This document shows, piece after piece, positions 5,343-12,771 of a DNA stretch of 15,318 nt. The DNA is from JAAYJM01 sp964498585 (GTDB taxonomy: Bacteria; Bacteroidota; Ignavibacteria; Kapaibacteriales; UBA2268), in contig CAZCHH010000073.1 in NCBI GenBank assembly GCA_964498585.1, forward strand, positions 1 through 15,318, in the 5' to 3' direction. The notes below the pieces were generated by a model that was given only the letters and a program-made list of their open reading frames with translations, was not told the DNA's origin and did not search any database. A program made the position numbers and the translations under genes. The stretch's first letter is position 1. The number at the start of each line of letters is the position of its first letter.

Positions 5343-7274
5343 TTAATAATTACTATTCATTTCTTCAAATCTTTTGAGCATATCTTCAAGAGAATGAACG
5401 CCGATATTTCCTTTCAAATGCTCACGAACAGAAACAGTTCCTTCTTCCTCTTCCTTTTGTCCAACAACGAATGCGAATGGTATTTTTTGTTGTTCGGATT
5501 CTGCGATTTTTCTGTTTACTTTTTCGCTTCTCAAATCAACTTCTGCTCTGAATCCAAGTTCTTTTAACTTATTATAAACTTTATTTGCGTATTCGTATTG
5601 ATTTTCACCGATTGGAAGCACGCTTACCTGAACAGGTGCAATCCAGAACGGGAAGTTACCGGCATAATGCTCAATTAATATTGAAAGAAAACGTTCCATA
5701 GAACCGAATGGGGCGCGATGAATGATTACAGGGACGTGCTTTTGATTGTCTGCTCCTATGTATTCCAAACCGAAGCGTTCCGGCATAACGTAATCCACCT
5801 GAACAGTTCCGAGCTGCCATTTTCTGCCAATCGCATCGCGAACAATAAAGTCAATTTTGGGACCATAAAAAGATGCTTCACCCAATCCGATAAAGTATTC
5901 GAGATTGATTTCGTCTGCAACTTCTTTTAATATTTTTTGAGCAAGCTCCCATTTTTCAATATCACCAGCGTATTTCCCTTCGCTATCGTCGCGGAAAGAA
6001 AGACGGGTTGTTACGGGCATATTGAATGTTTTGAAAACGAGTTGGGTTAGCTCGACAGTTTTTTTTAATTCGTCTTTGAGCTGTTCCTGAGTGCAATATA
6101 TATGAGCATCGTCCTGGGTAAAGCCGCGAACGCGTGATAGACCGCTAAGCTCACCTGATTGCTCGTAGCGATATACCGTTCCGAATTCTGCAAGACGAAT
6201 AGGCAAATCTTTATAAGAACGGGGCTTTGATGAATAAATCTGATGATGGTGAGGGCAGTTCATCGGTTTAAGCAAATATTCCTCATCTTCCACTTTAATC
6301 GGGTCAAACTGCGAGTCTGCATAATAAGGATAATGACCTGAAGTTCTATAAAGATTCAAATTGCCGATATGAGGAGTAATTACTTCAACGTAACCGCGTT
6401 TTAAAAGTTCTTCTTTAATGAAATTTTCCAATTTTCTGCGAATGAAAGCACCTTTTGGAAGCCAGACAGGTAAACCTGCACCAATAGCTGGAGTTATCAT
6501 AAAGAGTTCAAGTTCTTTACCTAATTTCCTATGGTCGCGCTTTTCGGCTTCTTCCATTAAAGTAATGTAATCGTCGAGCATTTTCTTTTTTGGGAAGGAA
6601 ATTCCGTAGATGCGTGTCATCATATTTCTTTTTGAATCGCCACGCCAGTAAGCACCGGCAACAGACATCAATTTGAAATACTTAATCATTGAAGTATTGG
6701 GAAGGTGTGTTCCGCGGCATAAATCTACGAAATCGCCTTGCTTATAAAATGAAATTTCTTCACCTTGCAAACCATCTAAAAGCTCTAATTTATAATTATC
6801 ACCAACTTTTTTGAAATGCTCAACTGCTTCGTCCCAGGAAAGTTCAATGCGGTTATAATCAGATTTTTCGTCAGAAAGCTCCTTCATCTTTGCTTCGATT
6901 TTGGGAAGGTCGTCCAGCCCGATTTTTTGTTCGTTTGGCAATTCTATGTCATAATAAAACCCATTTTCAATAGAGGGACCAATGCCGAATTTTGTTCCGG
7001 GATAAAGTTTTTCTATTGCAGCAGCCATAAGATGAGCAGAAGAATGCCAAAACACTGCTTTTCCTTCTTCATCTTCAAATGTCAAAATTCGTATTGCAGC
7101 ATCTGTATTTATGGGAGTAGAAAGGTCTTGCTTCTTTTCATTAACTATTATTCCAACAGCTTCTTTTGCGAGCCGTTCGGAGATTGATTTCGCTATTTCG
7201 TATCCGCTTATTCTTTCGGGATATTCTTTAATGTCGCCGTTTGGCATTGTTATTTTCATTGTATTCATTTTCAT
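5343..7274 (-). CDS. thrS: Threonine--tRNA ligase
   Basis: A 643-residue cytoplasmic class II aminoacyl-tRNA synthetase that charges tRNA-Thr with threonine. Domains: TGS (about 6-66); the N2 editing domain, which removes mischarged serine, with HSSAH (His77, His81) and DLCRGTH (Cys186, His190); the catalytic core (about 250-535) with zinc and threonine ligands Cys340 (MNCPHH), His391 (DDAHIYC) and His519 (IIHRA); motif 2 around RLAEFGTVYRYEQSG; motif 3 around GSMERF; the C-terminal anticodon-binding domain (about 540-640). Length is typical and all key residues are present. The start gives MKMNTMKITM; Met6 is an alternative, since family members often begin near MxKITxPDG. There is no strong Shine-Dalgarno sequence, as is usual in this group. 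infC, its frequent neighbour, does not follow. Confidence 0.97.
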   Translation of the reverse strand: MKMNTMKITMPNGDIKEYPERISGYEIAKSISERLAKEAVGIIVNEKKQDLSTPINTDAAIRILTFEDEEGKAVFWHSSAHLMAAAIEKLYPGTKFGIGPSIENGFYYDIELPNEQKIGLDDLPKIEAKMKELSDEKSDYNRIELSWDEAVEHFKKVGDNYKLELLDGLQGEEISFYKQGDFVDLCRGTHLPNTSMIKYFKLMSVAGAYWRGDSKRNMMTRIYGISFPKKKMLDDYITLMEEAEKRDHRKLGKELELFMITPAIGAGLPVWLPKGAFIRRKLENFIKEELLKRGYVEVITPHIGNLNLYRTSGHYPYYADSQFDPIKVEDEEYLLKPMNCPHHHQIYSSKPRSYKDLPIRLAEFGTVYRYEQSGELSGLSRVRGFTQDDAHIYCTQEQLKDELKKTVELTQLVFKTFNMPVTTRLSFRDDSEGKYAGDIEKWELAQKILKEVADEINLEYFIGLGEASFYGPKIDFIVRDAIGRKWQLGTVQVDYVMPERFGLEYIGADNQKHVPVIIHRAPFGSMERFLSILIEHYAGNFPFWIAPVQVSVLPIGENQYEYANKVYNKLKELGFRAEVDLRSEKVNRKIAESEQQKIPFAFVVGQKEEEEGTVSVREHLKGNIGVHSLEDMLKRFEEMNSNY

Positions 7275-7294
7275 AATTCAACATATTGAAACTA

Positions 7295-7302
7295 CAAAAT
7301 TA
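7295..7302 (-). promoter_or_regulatory. Possible -7 promoter box for thrS
   Basis: On the minus strand this reads TAATTTTG, an exact TAnnTTTG match, 20 bases before the thrS start codon. A clear -33 TTTG is not seen, so the call rests on one box and its position. Confidence 0.35.
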
Positions 7303-7582
7303 ATAAAATTAGTTTTCATAAATACATTATATCTTAATAAAAATAAAATAGGTAAAAAATATTTAGTTAAATTTAAATAAATATTCTTATTTTGTAAATT
7401 GGAAATATTGAAAACTTATTTATTATTCAATTGCGGAATAATGTAAGATGCCAGACGCCGTTTAAAGTGCCGACAACTTAGCAGAACATAGCTTTAAACA
7501 CTATGAAAAAATTTGTATAATAAAAAAGGACATAATCATATAAAATAAATACATCTCTCAAAAATATTTAAAATTGCTTTAA

Positions 7583-7685
7583 TCAGTGGTCGGTTATCGG
7601 TAGTCGGTTTATGGTTTATAGTTATTAGGTTATTGAGTTATTGAGTTATTAGGTTATTGGTTATTAGTCATTGGCCATTAGTAAC
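7583..7685. repeat. Low-complexity octamer-like tract
   Basis: Degenerate repeats of GGTTATTG, AGTTATTG and GGTTATTA, preceded by GTCGGTTTATGGTTTATAG. The same lead-in and words occur at 15236-15318, so both belong to one repeat family. Confidence 0.7.
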
Positions 7686-7698
7686 TTACCAACGCATT

Positions 7699-7714
7699 CC
7701 CCTCTTGAGAGGGG
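7699..7714. repeat. CCCCTCT/AGAGGGG hairpin with GGGGCAGGGG tail
   Basis: CCCCTCT (7699-7705) pairs with AGAGGGG (7708-7714). The tail GGGGCAGGGGTGTGTTCTT (7711-7729) recurs exactly at 8093-8111, overlapping the right end of the 287-bp element. Confidence 0.75.
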
Positions 7715-7757
7715 CAGGGGTGTGTTCTTCGGCTGACAGCCATCGGCTTTCGGCAGT

Positions 7758-7787
7758 GTCATTCTGACGGATGTCAGAATCCATCTT
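7758..7787. repeat. 30-bp GTCATTCTGACGG repeat, copy 3
   Basis: Identical over 30 bases to 1446-1475. Confidence 0.85.
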
Positions 7788-7808
7788 CTAATATCAACCA
7801 TCGGGTTA

Positions 7809-8095
7809 CCCCAGGGCTGATACGTTCTTTGAAAAGTGTTAGAATTCATAACGATTTTATTCTTTTTACTCCGTAGGAGTAAAATATTGGTAGAAATTGC
7901 ATCTATTTTTGTTTTACAACTCCGTAGGAGTTGAATATTAATCAAGATGTATTAAATATTTAACTCCTACGGAGTTACAACAATCAATTCGTTATTTTTC
8001 TACCAATATTAAATTCCTAACGGAATTTTATAAAAATGAAAATTGTTTCTGAACGTTAAAAAAAAATAATTATAAAGAACGTATCAGCCCTGGGG
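7809..8095. repeat. 287-bp foldback (MITE-like) element
   Basis: The outer 22 bases (7809-7830 and 8074-8095) are perfect reverse complements, containing CAGGGCTGATACGTTC. Inside is a second perfect 14-bp inverted pair, AATATTGGTAGAAA (7884-7897) and TTTCTACCAATATT (7997-8010). Four small hairpins sit among these: TTTACTCC-GTA-GGAGTAAA (7865-7883), CAACTCC-GTA-GGAGTTG (7917-7933), TAACTCCTACGGAGTTA (7961-7977) and AAATTCC-TAAC-GGAATTT (8011-8028). No transposase is encoded. The reading frames through it are not protein-like. Similar CTCCGTAGGAG repeats are, by recollection, widespread in Bacteroidota. Confidence 0.8.
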
Positions 8096-8119
8096 GCAGG
8101 GGTGTGTTCTTGAACTTTT

Positions 8120-8152
8120 AGTCATCGGATGACTGGCAGTCATCGGATGACT
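8120..8152. repeat. Twin 15-bp palindromes
   Basis: AGTCATCGGATGACT occurs at 8120-8134 and again at 8138-8152, separated by three bases. Each copy is a near-perfect palindrome, so the pair could be two hairpins or a tandem binding site. It lies about 195 bases before the large secreted-protein gene. Confidence 0.75.
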
Positions 8153-8219
8153 TCCACTTGAGTGGTTTCAATAACATTTTTCTGGATTCTTCACTGCACT
8201 TCAGAATGACCGTCTTTCA

Positions 8220-8249
8220 ATCATACGAGCAACAAGTTGTTCGTATGAT
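8220..8249. repeat. 30-bp hairpin repeat (family H30), copy 3
   Basis: The most symmetrical member: the 14-base arms differ from perfect complementarity only by one G-T wobble (ATCATACGAGCAAC against GTTGTTCGTATGAT). Confidence 0.8.
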
Positions 8250-8261
8250 ATGAAAACTCCC

Positions 8262-8286
8262 CCTTCCCAGGTTCAACTTGGGAAGG
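8262..8286 (+). repeat. CCTTCCC/GGGAAGG hairpin upstream of secreted-protein gene
   Basis: CCTTCCCAGGTT (8262-8273) pairs with AACTTGGGAAGG (8275-8286) with one wobble. It ends 60 bases before the start codon; a relative at 12743-12771 ends 53 bases before the next secreted-protein gene. It could terminate upstream transcription or sit in the leader. Confidence 0.65.
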
Positions 8287-8346
8287 AGAAGAAAAAGAAT
8301 TAGATTATTTCAGAATTAATTATTAATTAAATTTAAGGACAGATTT

Positions 8347-11300
8347 ATGAAAAAAAATCTTATTTCACTTATCATAGCTTTTGTGCTATGTTTTTCAACA
8401 TCAGTTCTTGCTCAGTTTAGTAGTGAGTGGGAAGCAACTGGTGGCTTATTTGCTACTTCTGTTTTATCTGTTGCCACAAGTGGTAATAATATTTACTTAG
8501 GGACAGATGGTGAAGGAGTGTTTTGCTCAACGAATAATGGCGAAAGCTGGACTAATTCTAATGTCGGTTTAACCAACACTACGGTTCGTGCTTTAACTGT
8601 TGATGGTACAAATGTTTTCGCTGGAACTGCCTCTGGCATTTTCCTCTCAACAAATAACGGCGAAAGCTGGACTGCCACTAATAACGGATTAACGAACACA
8701 AATATTTATGCTATTGCAAACAATGGAAGTAATATTTTTGCAGGTACAAATGGTGGTGGAATGTTCCTTTCAACAAATAATGGCAGCGATTGGGTAAGTA
8801 TAAATAATGGCTTAAATGCAACTCTAATTAGAGCAATTTCCATTTATGATAATGTTCTATATGTTGGAACTGGATATAGTTCAAACAGCGGAGTTTATGT
8901 TTCGTCAAACAATGGTAGCTCTTGGACGCAAATGAATACCGGCTTAACAAATATAAACGTTACTTCTATATCGGCAAGTGATGGTAATTTATTTGCAGGA
9001 ACAGCCGGTGGCGGTGTATTCTATTCTTCTAATGATGGAGCAAATTGGAGTCAGGTAAATACCGGTTTGACAGATAATAATATTAATGCGGTAACAATCA
9101 ATGGGGCTAATGTTTATGCCTCAACAAGCGAAACCGGTATTTTCAAATCAACTAATAACGGACAAAACTGGATTGGATTTAATAATGGTCTTCTCAATTC
9201 TAAAATGAATTGCTTGTATTCAAAAGAAAATATTATTATAGCTGGAAATAGCAGTGGTGCTTTTAATACAACTAATACAGAAGATGCTTGGACTCAATTT
9301 TTCACTGGCACTAATCCGAATCTTGATGTTGCAAAATTAGCAATAAAAGATAATTACATTTTTGCTGGTACTGGCAATGGTAGCGGTGAATTTTTTGTTT
9401 CTTCAAATCAGGGACTTAATTGGAATCACATTCAAACTTTTTACCTTCCAATCAATAACTTGGTTGTTTCGGGAAATAGTGTATATTTTAGCCCAATTGA
9501 TTTCATTTACCAATCAACAGATAATGGACAAAATTGGAGTGTTATTGGAAATTTTGTTTTATGGCATATTCATTCTTTTGTTGTTTCTGGAAGCAATATT
9601 TACATTTGCTATGGTCAGGGTGGCGGTTTCGGGATTTTTAAATCAACAAATAATGGTGCTGATTGGACTCAACTAAATACTTTCCAGGCACAATCTTTCG
9701 CGTTAAATGGAGATTATGTTTATGCAGGTGGATTTAACGGAAGTATTACTATTTCATCTGACAATGGCAGCAGTTGGATTCAATCAAATTTAGGAACTAA
9801 TTCAAATGTAAAACAGCTGTTAGTAGTAGGCAATGATTTATATGCCGCTACCGATGCAGGTGTTTTTAAATCAATAAATAATGGGATTGACTGGACGCAA
9901 ATAAATACTGGCTTGACTAATACTGTGATTAATTCTTTAGCTGCTAATAGTAATTATATTTTTGCCGGAACCGGCGAAGGTTTTTTTGTTTCGTCAAATA
10001 ATGGGAACAACTGGGAATTAGCTGGTTTAGATAGCTGTAATATTCAAACAATTACATTAAATGATAGCACACTTTACACAGGAACTTTTGGAAATGGTAT
10101 ATTCAAAAGGGCTTTAACACAACAGCAAATCTCCCTTAATCCTCCAACTTTATCAGCTCCTGAAAACAATGCAAGCAGTATCCCAACAAATCCAGTTTTA
10201 GAGTGGTCATCTGTTGAAAATGCTTCTTCCTATACTTTGCAAATAGCAACTGATGCTGATTTTGAAAATATTATTGTTGATGATACTGAAATAACAGACA
10301 CTTCAAATCAGGCAACCGATTTAATAATGAACACTACATATTACTGGCGTGTAAAAGCTGTGAATAACGAAGATGAAAGTTCCTGGAGTGAAGTTTGGAG
10401 TTTTACCACTATTTGGGGAGCAAACGAAGCAGAAGCATTTTTCGCTGCAGGTCCAAATCTAAATACTGCTAGATACGGCCATCATAGTGCCTCGCTTGAA
10501 GATGGAAGATTAGTTGTTTTTGGTGGGCATGGAAATAATTTTGTTTCACTCGGAACGGCAGAAGTATGGGATCCTGCGAATCCAAATTCTTTTACAACAC
10601 TTAATATGAATTATACTCACGATATGCCAACTTTCGTAGAACTTAATGATGGTAGATATTTAATCGCGGGTGGTTGCTCAAATTTAGGTGTTCCGGCTTA
10701 TGCAACAAGTGAAATATTTAATCCAGCCAATAATACATTTTCACCTGTCGGCAGTATGGTGCGTTTTCGTGCAAGTGGTGGCGGTGCAGAATTAAGCAAC
10801 GGCAATGTTTTAATTGCAAGTGCCTGGTGGACTCATAATACTGCCCATACTTATGGCGAACTACTAAATCAGGGAACACAAACATTTTCTGCTGTTGGAC
10901 CATTTTCAATTGCACGTAGTTTAGCTATTGTTATGCCTACTAACGATGGACAAGCAGTAGTTTTAGGTGGAAGCACCCCAACAGGTGCGAATCTTCCAAC
11001 TAATATGCCAATCGAACTATTTAATCCGGAAAATTCGAGTATCTCTACTCTACAAAGTTCATTATTTGCAGATGAAGATGGCTGGCATATTTCCACAAGA
11101 ACTAATTATTCTAAAGAGCAATTAATGCAAGACGGTCGCTACTTATGGATGGCTGGGAAGTCAATTAATAGCGTTGGTTATAGAAGATTATTCACCTTCG
11201 ACCCTGAAACAAAGACAACCGCCGAGTTTGTTACTTATCCCGCATTACCAAATAGCACGATTTACAGTTTAAGCCAACCATTAGTTGATTATTTAAGAAA

Positions 11301-12030
11301 TATTGCACATATTCTGGCTGTTGTTCCGGGAAGTGGTTTCCCTGTTTGCAAGGTTATAAGTATTGATTTAGAAACAGGAAATTTAACAATTTCTTCAAAC
11401 TCATATAATTTTACATATCATTACGGCACTGCTTCTGTTTTGAGTGATGGGCGTATTTTCATTACTGGCGGTAGTTCTAATGGTAGTAATTTTAATTTAG
11501 TCAACAATACAACCTTTATTACACCACCTCTTTATTCTAATAACAACCAATATATAAATCTTAATGCAGGTTGGAATACTATTTCGGCTAACTATTTACC
11601 CGATGAACCAAATTTGGAAAATATTTTTGCTGAAATGGAAGAACTTGTAATCGTTAAAAATGCAGATGGGCAAATTTTCAACCCAGCACAAAATATAAAT
11701 CAAATTGGAGATTGGAACATTACACACGGCTATATGGTTTATGTTACTGCACCTGCTACTTTGCAAATCACCGGAACAGCAGTAAACCCAACAGAAACAG
11801 AAATTAATTTAGTTAGCGGCTGGAATCTTGTTGCTTATTTACGAAATTCACCAATGGCAATAAGCACTGCATTAGAAGGAATAAGCAGTTCAGTTATTCT
11901 GGTAAAAAATAATCTTGGACAGCTTTATTATCCTGCTTATGGATTAAACACTATCGGCAATATGCTGCAGGGACAGGGCTACTGGCTTTATTTGAGTTCT
12001 CCAGCGGTATTGGTTTATCCGGGGAATTAG
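8347..12030 (+). CDS. Large secreted protein: Asp-box propeller, FnIII, kelch propeller, shared tail
   Basis: A 1227-residue exported protein of unknown substrate. A signal peptide (MKKNLISLIIAFVLCFSTSV, cut probably after LAQ's Ala22) is followed by 13 repeats of about 40 residues, each with S-[TS]-x-x-G-x-x-W (motifs near residues 62, 101, 142, 187, 228, 268, 308, 352, 391, 435, 471, 509 and 549). These resemble Asp-boxes of BNR/sortilin-type beta-propellers, but with Asn usually in place of Asp. Residues about 598-691 form a fibronectin type III domain (LEWSSVENASSYTLQIATD). Residues about 695-1060 hold kelch-like motifs (DGRLVVFGG, DGRYLIAGG, DGRIFITGG), as in galactose-oxidase-type propellers. 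Residues 1069-1227 are a two-copy tail nearly the same as that of the gene at 14380. AAGGACAG 9-16 bases before ATG supports the start. No catalytic residues are recognised; adhesion or glycan/protein binding is inferred. Confidence 0.9.
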   Translation: MKKNLISLIIAFVLCFSTSVLAQFSSEWEATGGLFATSVLSVATSGNNIYLGTDGEGVFCSTNNGESWTNSNVGLTNTTVRALTVDGTNVFAGTASGIFLSTNNGESWTATNNGLTNTNIYAIANNGSNIFAGTNGGGMFLSTNNGSDWVSINNGLNATLIRAISIYDNVLYVGTGYSSNSGVYVSSNNGSSWTQMNTGLTNINVTSISASDGNLFAGTAGGGVFYSSNDGANWSQVNTGLTDNNINAVTINGANVYASTSETGIFKSTNNGQNWIGFNNGLLNSKMNCLYSKENIIIAGNSSGAFNTTNTEDAWTQFFTGTNPNLDVAKLAIKDNYIFAGTGNGSGEFFVSSNQGLNWNHIQTFYLPINNLVVSGNSVYFSPIDFIYQSTDNGQNWSVIGNFVLWHIHSFVVSGSNIYICYGQGGGFGIFKSTNNGADWTQLNTFQAQSFALNGDYVYAGGFNGSITISSDNGSSWIQSNLGTNSNVKQLLVVGNDLYAATDAGVFKSINNGIDWTQINTGLTNTVINSLAANSNYIFAGTGEGFFVSSNNGNNWELAGLDSCNIQTITLNDSTLYTGTFGNGIFKRALTQQQISLNPPTLSAPENNASSIPTNPVLEWSSVENASSYTLQIATDADFENIIVDDTEITDTSNQATDLIMNTTYYWRVKAVNNEDESSWSEVWSFTTIWGANEAEAFFAAGPNLNTARYGHHSASLEDGRLVVFGGHGNNFVSLGTAEVWDPANPNSFTTLNMNYTHDMPTFVELNDGRYLIAGGCSNLGVPAYATSEIFNPANNTFSPVGSMVRFRASGGGAELSNGNVLIASAWWTHNTAHTYGELLNQGTQTFSAVGPFSIARSLAIVMPTNDGQAVVLGGSTPTGANLPTNMPIELFNPENSSISTLQSSLFADEDGWHISTRTNYSKEQLMQDGRYLWMAGKSINSVGYRRLFTFDPETKTTAEFVTYPALPNSTIYSLSQPLVDYLRNIAHILAVVPGSGFPVCKVISIDLETGNLTISSNSYNFTYHYGTASVLSDGRIFITGGSSNGSNFNLVNNTTFITPPLYSNNNQYINLNAGWNTISANYLPDEPNLENIFAEMEELVIVKNADGQIFNPAQNINQIGDWNITHGYMVYVTAPATLQITGTAVNPTETEINLVSGWNLVAYLRNSPMAISTALEGISSSVILVKNNLGQLYYPAYGLNTIGNMLQGQGYWLYLSSPAVLVYPGN
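11551..12030 (+). repeat. Duplicated C-terminal-domain coding block, copy 1
   Basis: This block encodes residues 1069-1227 of the large protein and is very similar at DNA and protein level to 14728-15207. Long exact stretches around GCACAAAATATAAATCAAAT and the identical ending TTGGTTTATCCGGGGAATTA argue for duplication or gene conversion within the genome. Confidence 0.85.
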
Positions 12031-12035
12031 CTTTT

Positions 12036-12069
12036 TAGCTATCGGCTGTCAGCTATCAGCCGACAGCTA
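12036..12069 (+). repeat. Hairpin just after the large gene
   Basis: TAGCTATCGGCTG (12036-12048) pairs with CAGCCGACAGCTA (12057-12069) with one mismatch, starting 6 bases after the stop codon. No T-run follows, so termination is uncertain; it could protect the mRNA 3' end. Confidence 0.55.
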
Positions 12070-12109
12070 TAGGGTTATGGTAGAATAAGCATCCTTGCTT
12101 GTTGATTGG

Positions 12110-12212
12110 TTATTTGTCATTTGTTATTGGTTATTGGTTATTAGGTTATTAAGTTATTGGTTTATGAGTAAAAATACTAATGACGAATGACTAATGACCA
12201 AAATGAAATAGC
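12110..12212. repeat. Degenerate 7/8-base low-complexity repeat
   Basis: TTATTGG words, then GAGTAAAAATACTAATGAC, then TAATGACC and AATAGCC words, in the same order as 74-118. Confidence 0.65.
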
Positions 12213-12249
12213 CGGCAGCTAATAAGGTTAATTTTTCTTTGTTGATTTT

Positions 12250-12331
12250 TTTTCTACTAAGGTTAATAAGAAAAATAAGGTTTCTTTCTTTAAAATAAAA
12301 TCTTATTTCAATAATAAACCTTAGTAGAAAA
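12250..12331. repeat. 82-bp hairpin with 15-bp perfect outer stem
   Basis: TTTTCTACTAAGGTT (12250-12264) and AACCTTAGTAGAAAA (12317-12331) are exact complements. Inside, AATAAG and CTTATT runs can pair further, giving an extended AT-rich foldback. Confidence 0.75.
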
Positions 12332-12382
12332 ATGACAGCCCAGATTGAAAAACCTTATTAGCTTATTGAAATAGATTTTTAA

Positions 12383-12412
12383 GTCATACTATCAACAAGT
12401 TGTTCGCATGAC
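12383..12412. repeat. 30-bp hairpin repeat (family H30), copy 4
   Basis: Reads GTCATACTATCAACAAGTTG and ends GCATGAC, sharing the CAACAAGTTGTTCG centre with copies 3 and 5. It is followed 10 bases later by a separate hairpin (12423-12435 with 12442-12454) whose arms begin and end with the same GTCAT/ATGAC ends. Confidence 0.8.
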
Positions 12413-12422
12413 AAGAAAAAAT

Positions 12423-12454
12423 GTCATGCTATCATTTCTTAATGATAGTATGAC
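12423..12454. repeat. 13-bp GTCATGCTATCAT hairpin
   Basis: GTCATGCTATCAT (12423-12435) pairs with ATGATAGTATGAC (12442-12454) with one wobble around TTCTTA. Confidence 0.8.
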
Positions 12455-12460
12455 TTGAGA

Positions 12461-12605
12461 ATAGCAACGTAGTTGCGTAATCGTAATAGCAAATAGATTG
12501 CACAACACGAAAAAAATCTCGTAGAGATGATATCGCTCCTACGGAGTTCAATCGCTCTTTGATATATTTTGCTATTAATATTACAATCCTAACGGATTTG
12601 AGAAA
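12461..12605. repeat. Dispersed ~140-bp element, copy 2
   Basis: Positions 12461-12560 align with 400-498. The right part contains CTCCTACGGAG (around 12537-12547) and AATCCTAACGGATT (12585-12598), the hairpin words also seen in the 287-bp element, so the two element families share modules. Confidence 0.75.
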
Positions 12606-12625
12606 TTTTAAAAATTTCAAAGATA

Positions 12626-12655
12626 GTCATATGAGCAACAAGTTGTTCGTATGAT
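12626..12655. repeat. 30-bp hairpin repeat (family H30), copy 5
   Basis: Shares GAGCAACAAGTTGTTCGTAT exactly with a stretch of copy 3. Confidence 0.8.
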
Positions 12656-12660
12656 TGGCA

Positions 12661-12734
12661 CTTTCGTAAAGTTTCTTAACTTTGCGAAAGTTTTTTTTTC
12701 CAGATGTCCAACATCTCGAAGATGTTGGACATCT
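12661..12734. repeat. Two-hairpin composite repeat, copy 2
   Basis: CTTTCGTAAAGT (12661-12672) pairs with ACTTTGCGAAAG (12679-12690) with one wobble and is followed by nine T residues, a terminator-like shape. AGATGTCCAACATCT (12702-12716) then pairs perfectly with 12720-12734. Both modules are shared with 5118-5175. Confidence 0.8.
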
Positions 12735-12742
12735 ATGAAATC

Positions 12743-12771
12743 CTCCTTCTCAAGCTCAACTTGGGAAGGAG
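12743..12771 (+). repeat. CTCCTTC/GGAAGGAG hairpin upstream of secreted-protein gene
   Basis: CTCCTTCTCAAG (12743-12754) pairs with CTTGGGAAGGAG (12760-12771) with one wobble, ending 53 bases before the next start codon. It is related to 211-233 and 8262-8286. Confidence 0.65.

Larger units (their letters stand above)
7275..8346. other. 1-kb gene-free region of repeats
   Basis: No credible gene. In order: AT-rich thrS leader; a short GTTTAAAG...CTTTAAAC stem (7460-7499); low-complexity TTATTGG/TTATTAGG sequence (about 7583-7685); CCCCTCT/AGAGGGG hairpin and GGGGCAGGGGTGTG word; a 30-bp GTCATTCTGACGG unit; a 287-bp foldback element (7809-8095); two AGTCATCGGATGACT palindromes (8120-8152); an H30 copy; and a CTTCCC hairpin before the next gene. 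Confidence 0.75.

Noticed and set aside
7440..7500. tRNA or small structured RNA after the thrS leader
   Set aside because: Only one 8-bp stem with a 24-base loop is visible; no cloverleaf, T-loop sequence or CCA-compatible end was found.
7664..7945. Minus-strand reading frame of 93 codons
   Set aside because: It runs through a microsatellite, a 30-bp repeat unit and half of the 287-bp foldback element; its composition follows the repeats and it shows no protein family signature.
9362..9676. Frame of 104 codons inside the large secreted-protein gene
   Set aside because: It is an out-of-frame reading of the propeller repeats; the hydrophobic character comes from shifting the repeated DNA.
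11551..12030. Type IX secretion C-terminal sorting domain
   Set aside because: The tail is about twice the usual length, ends VLVYPGN and lacks the typical basic end, so I describe it only as a shared tail of unknown role.
12432..12620. Minus-strand reading frame of 62 codons
   Set aside because: It covers copy 2 of the 140-bp repeat element and adjoining hairpins, with no recognisable protein or ribosome binding site.
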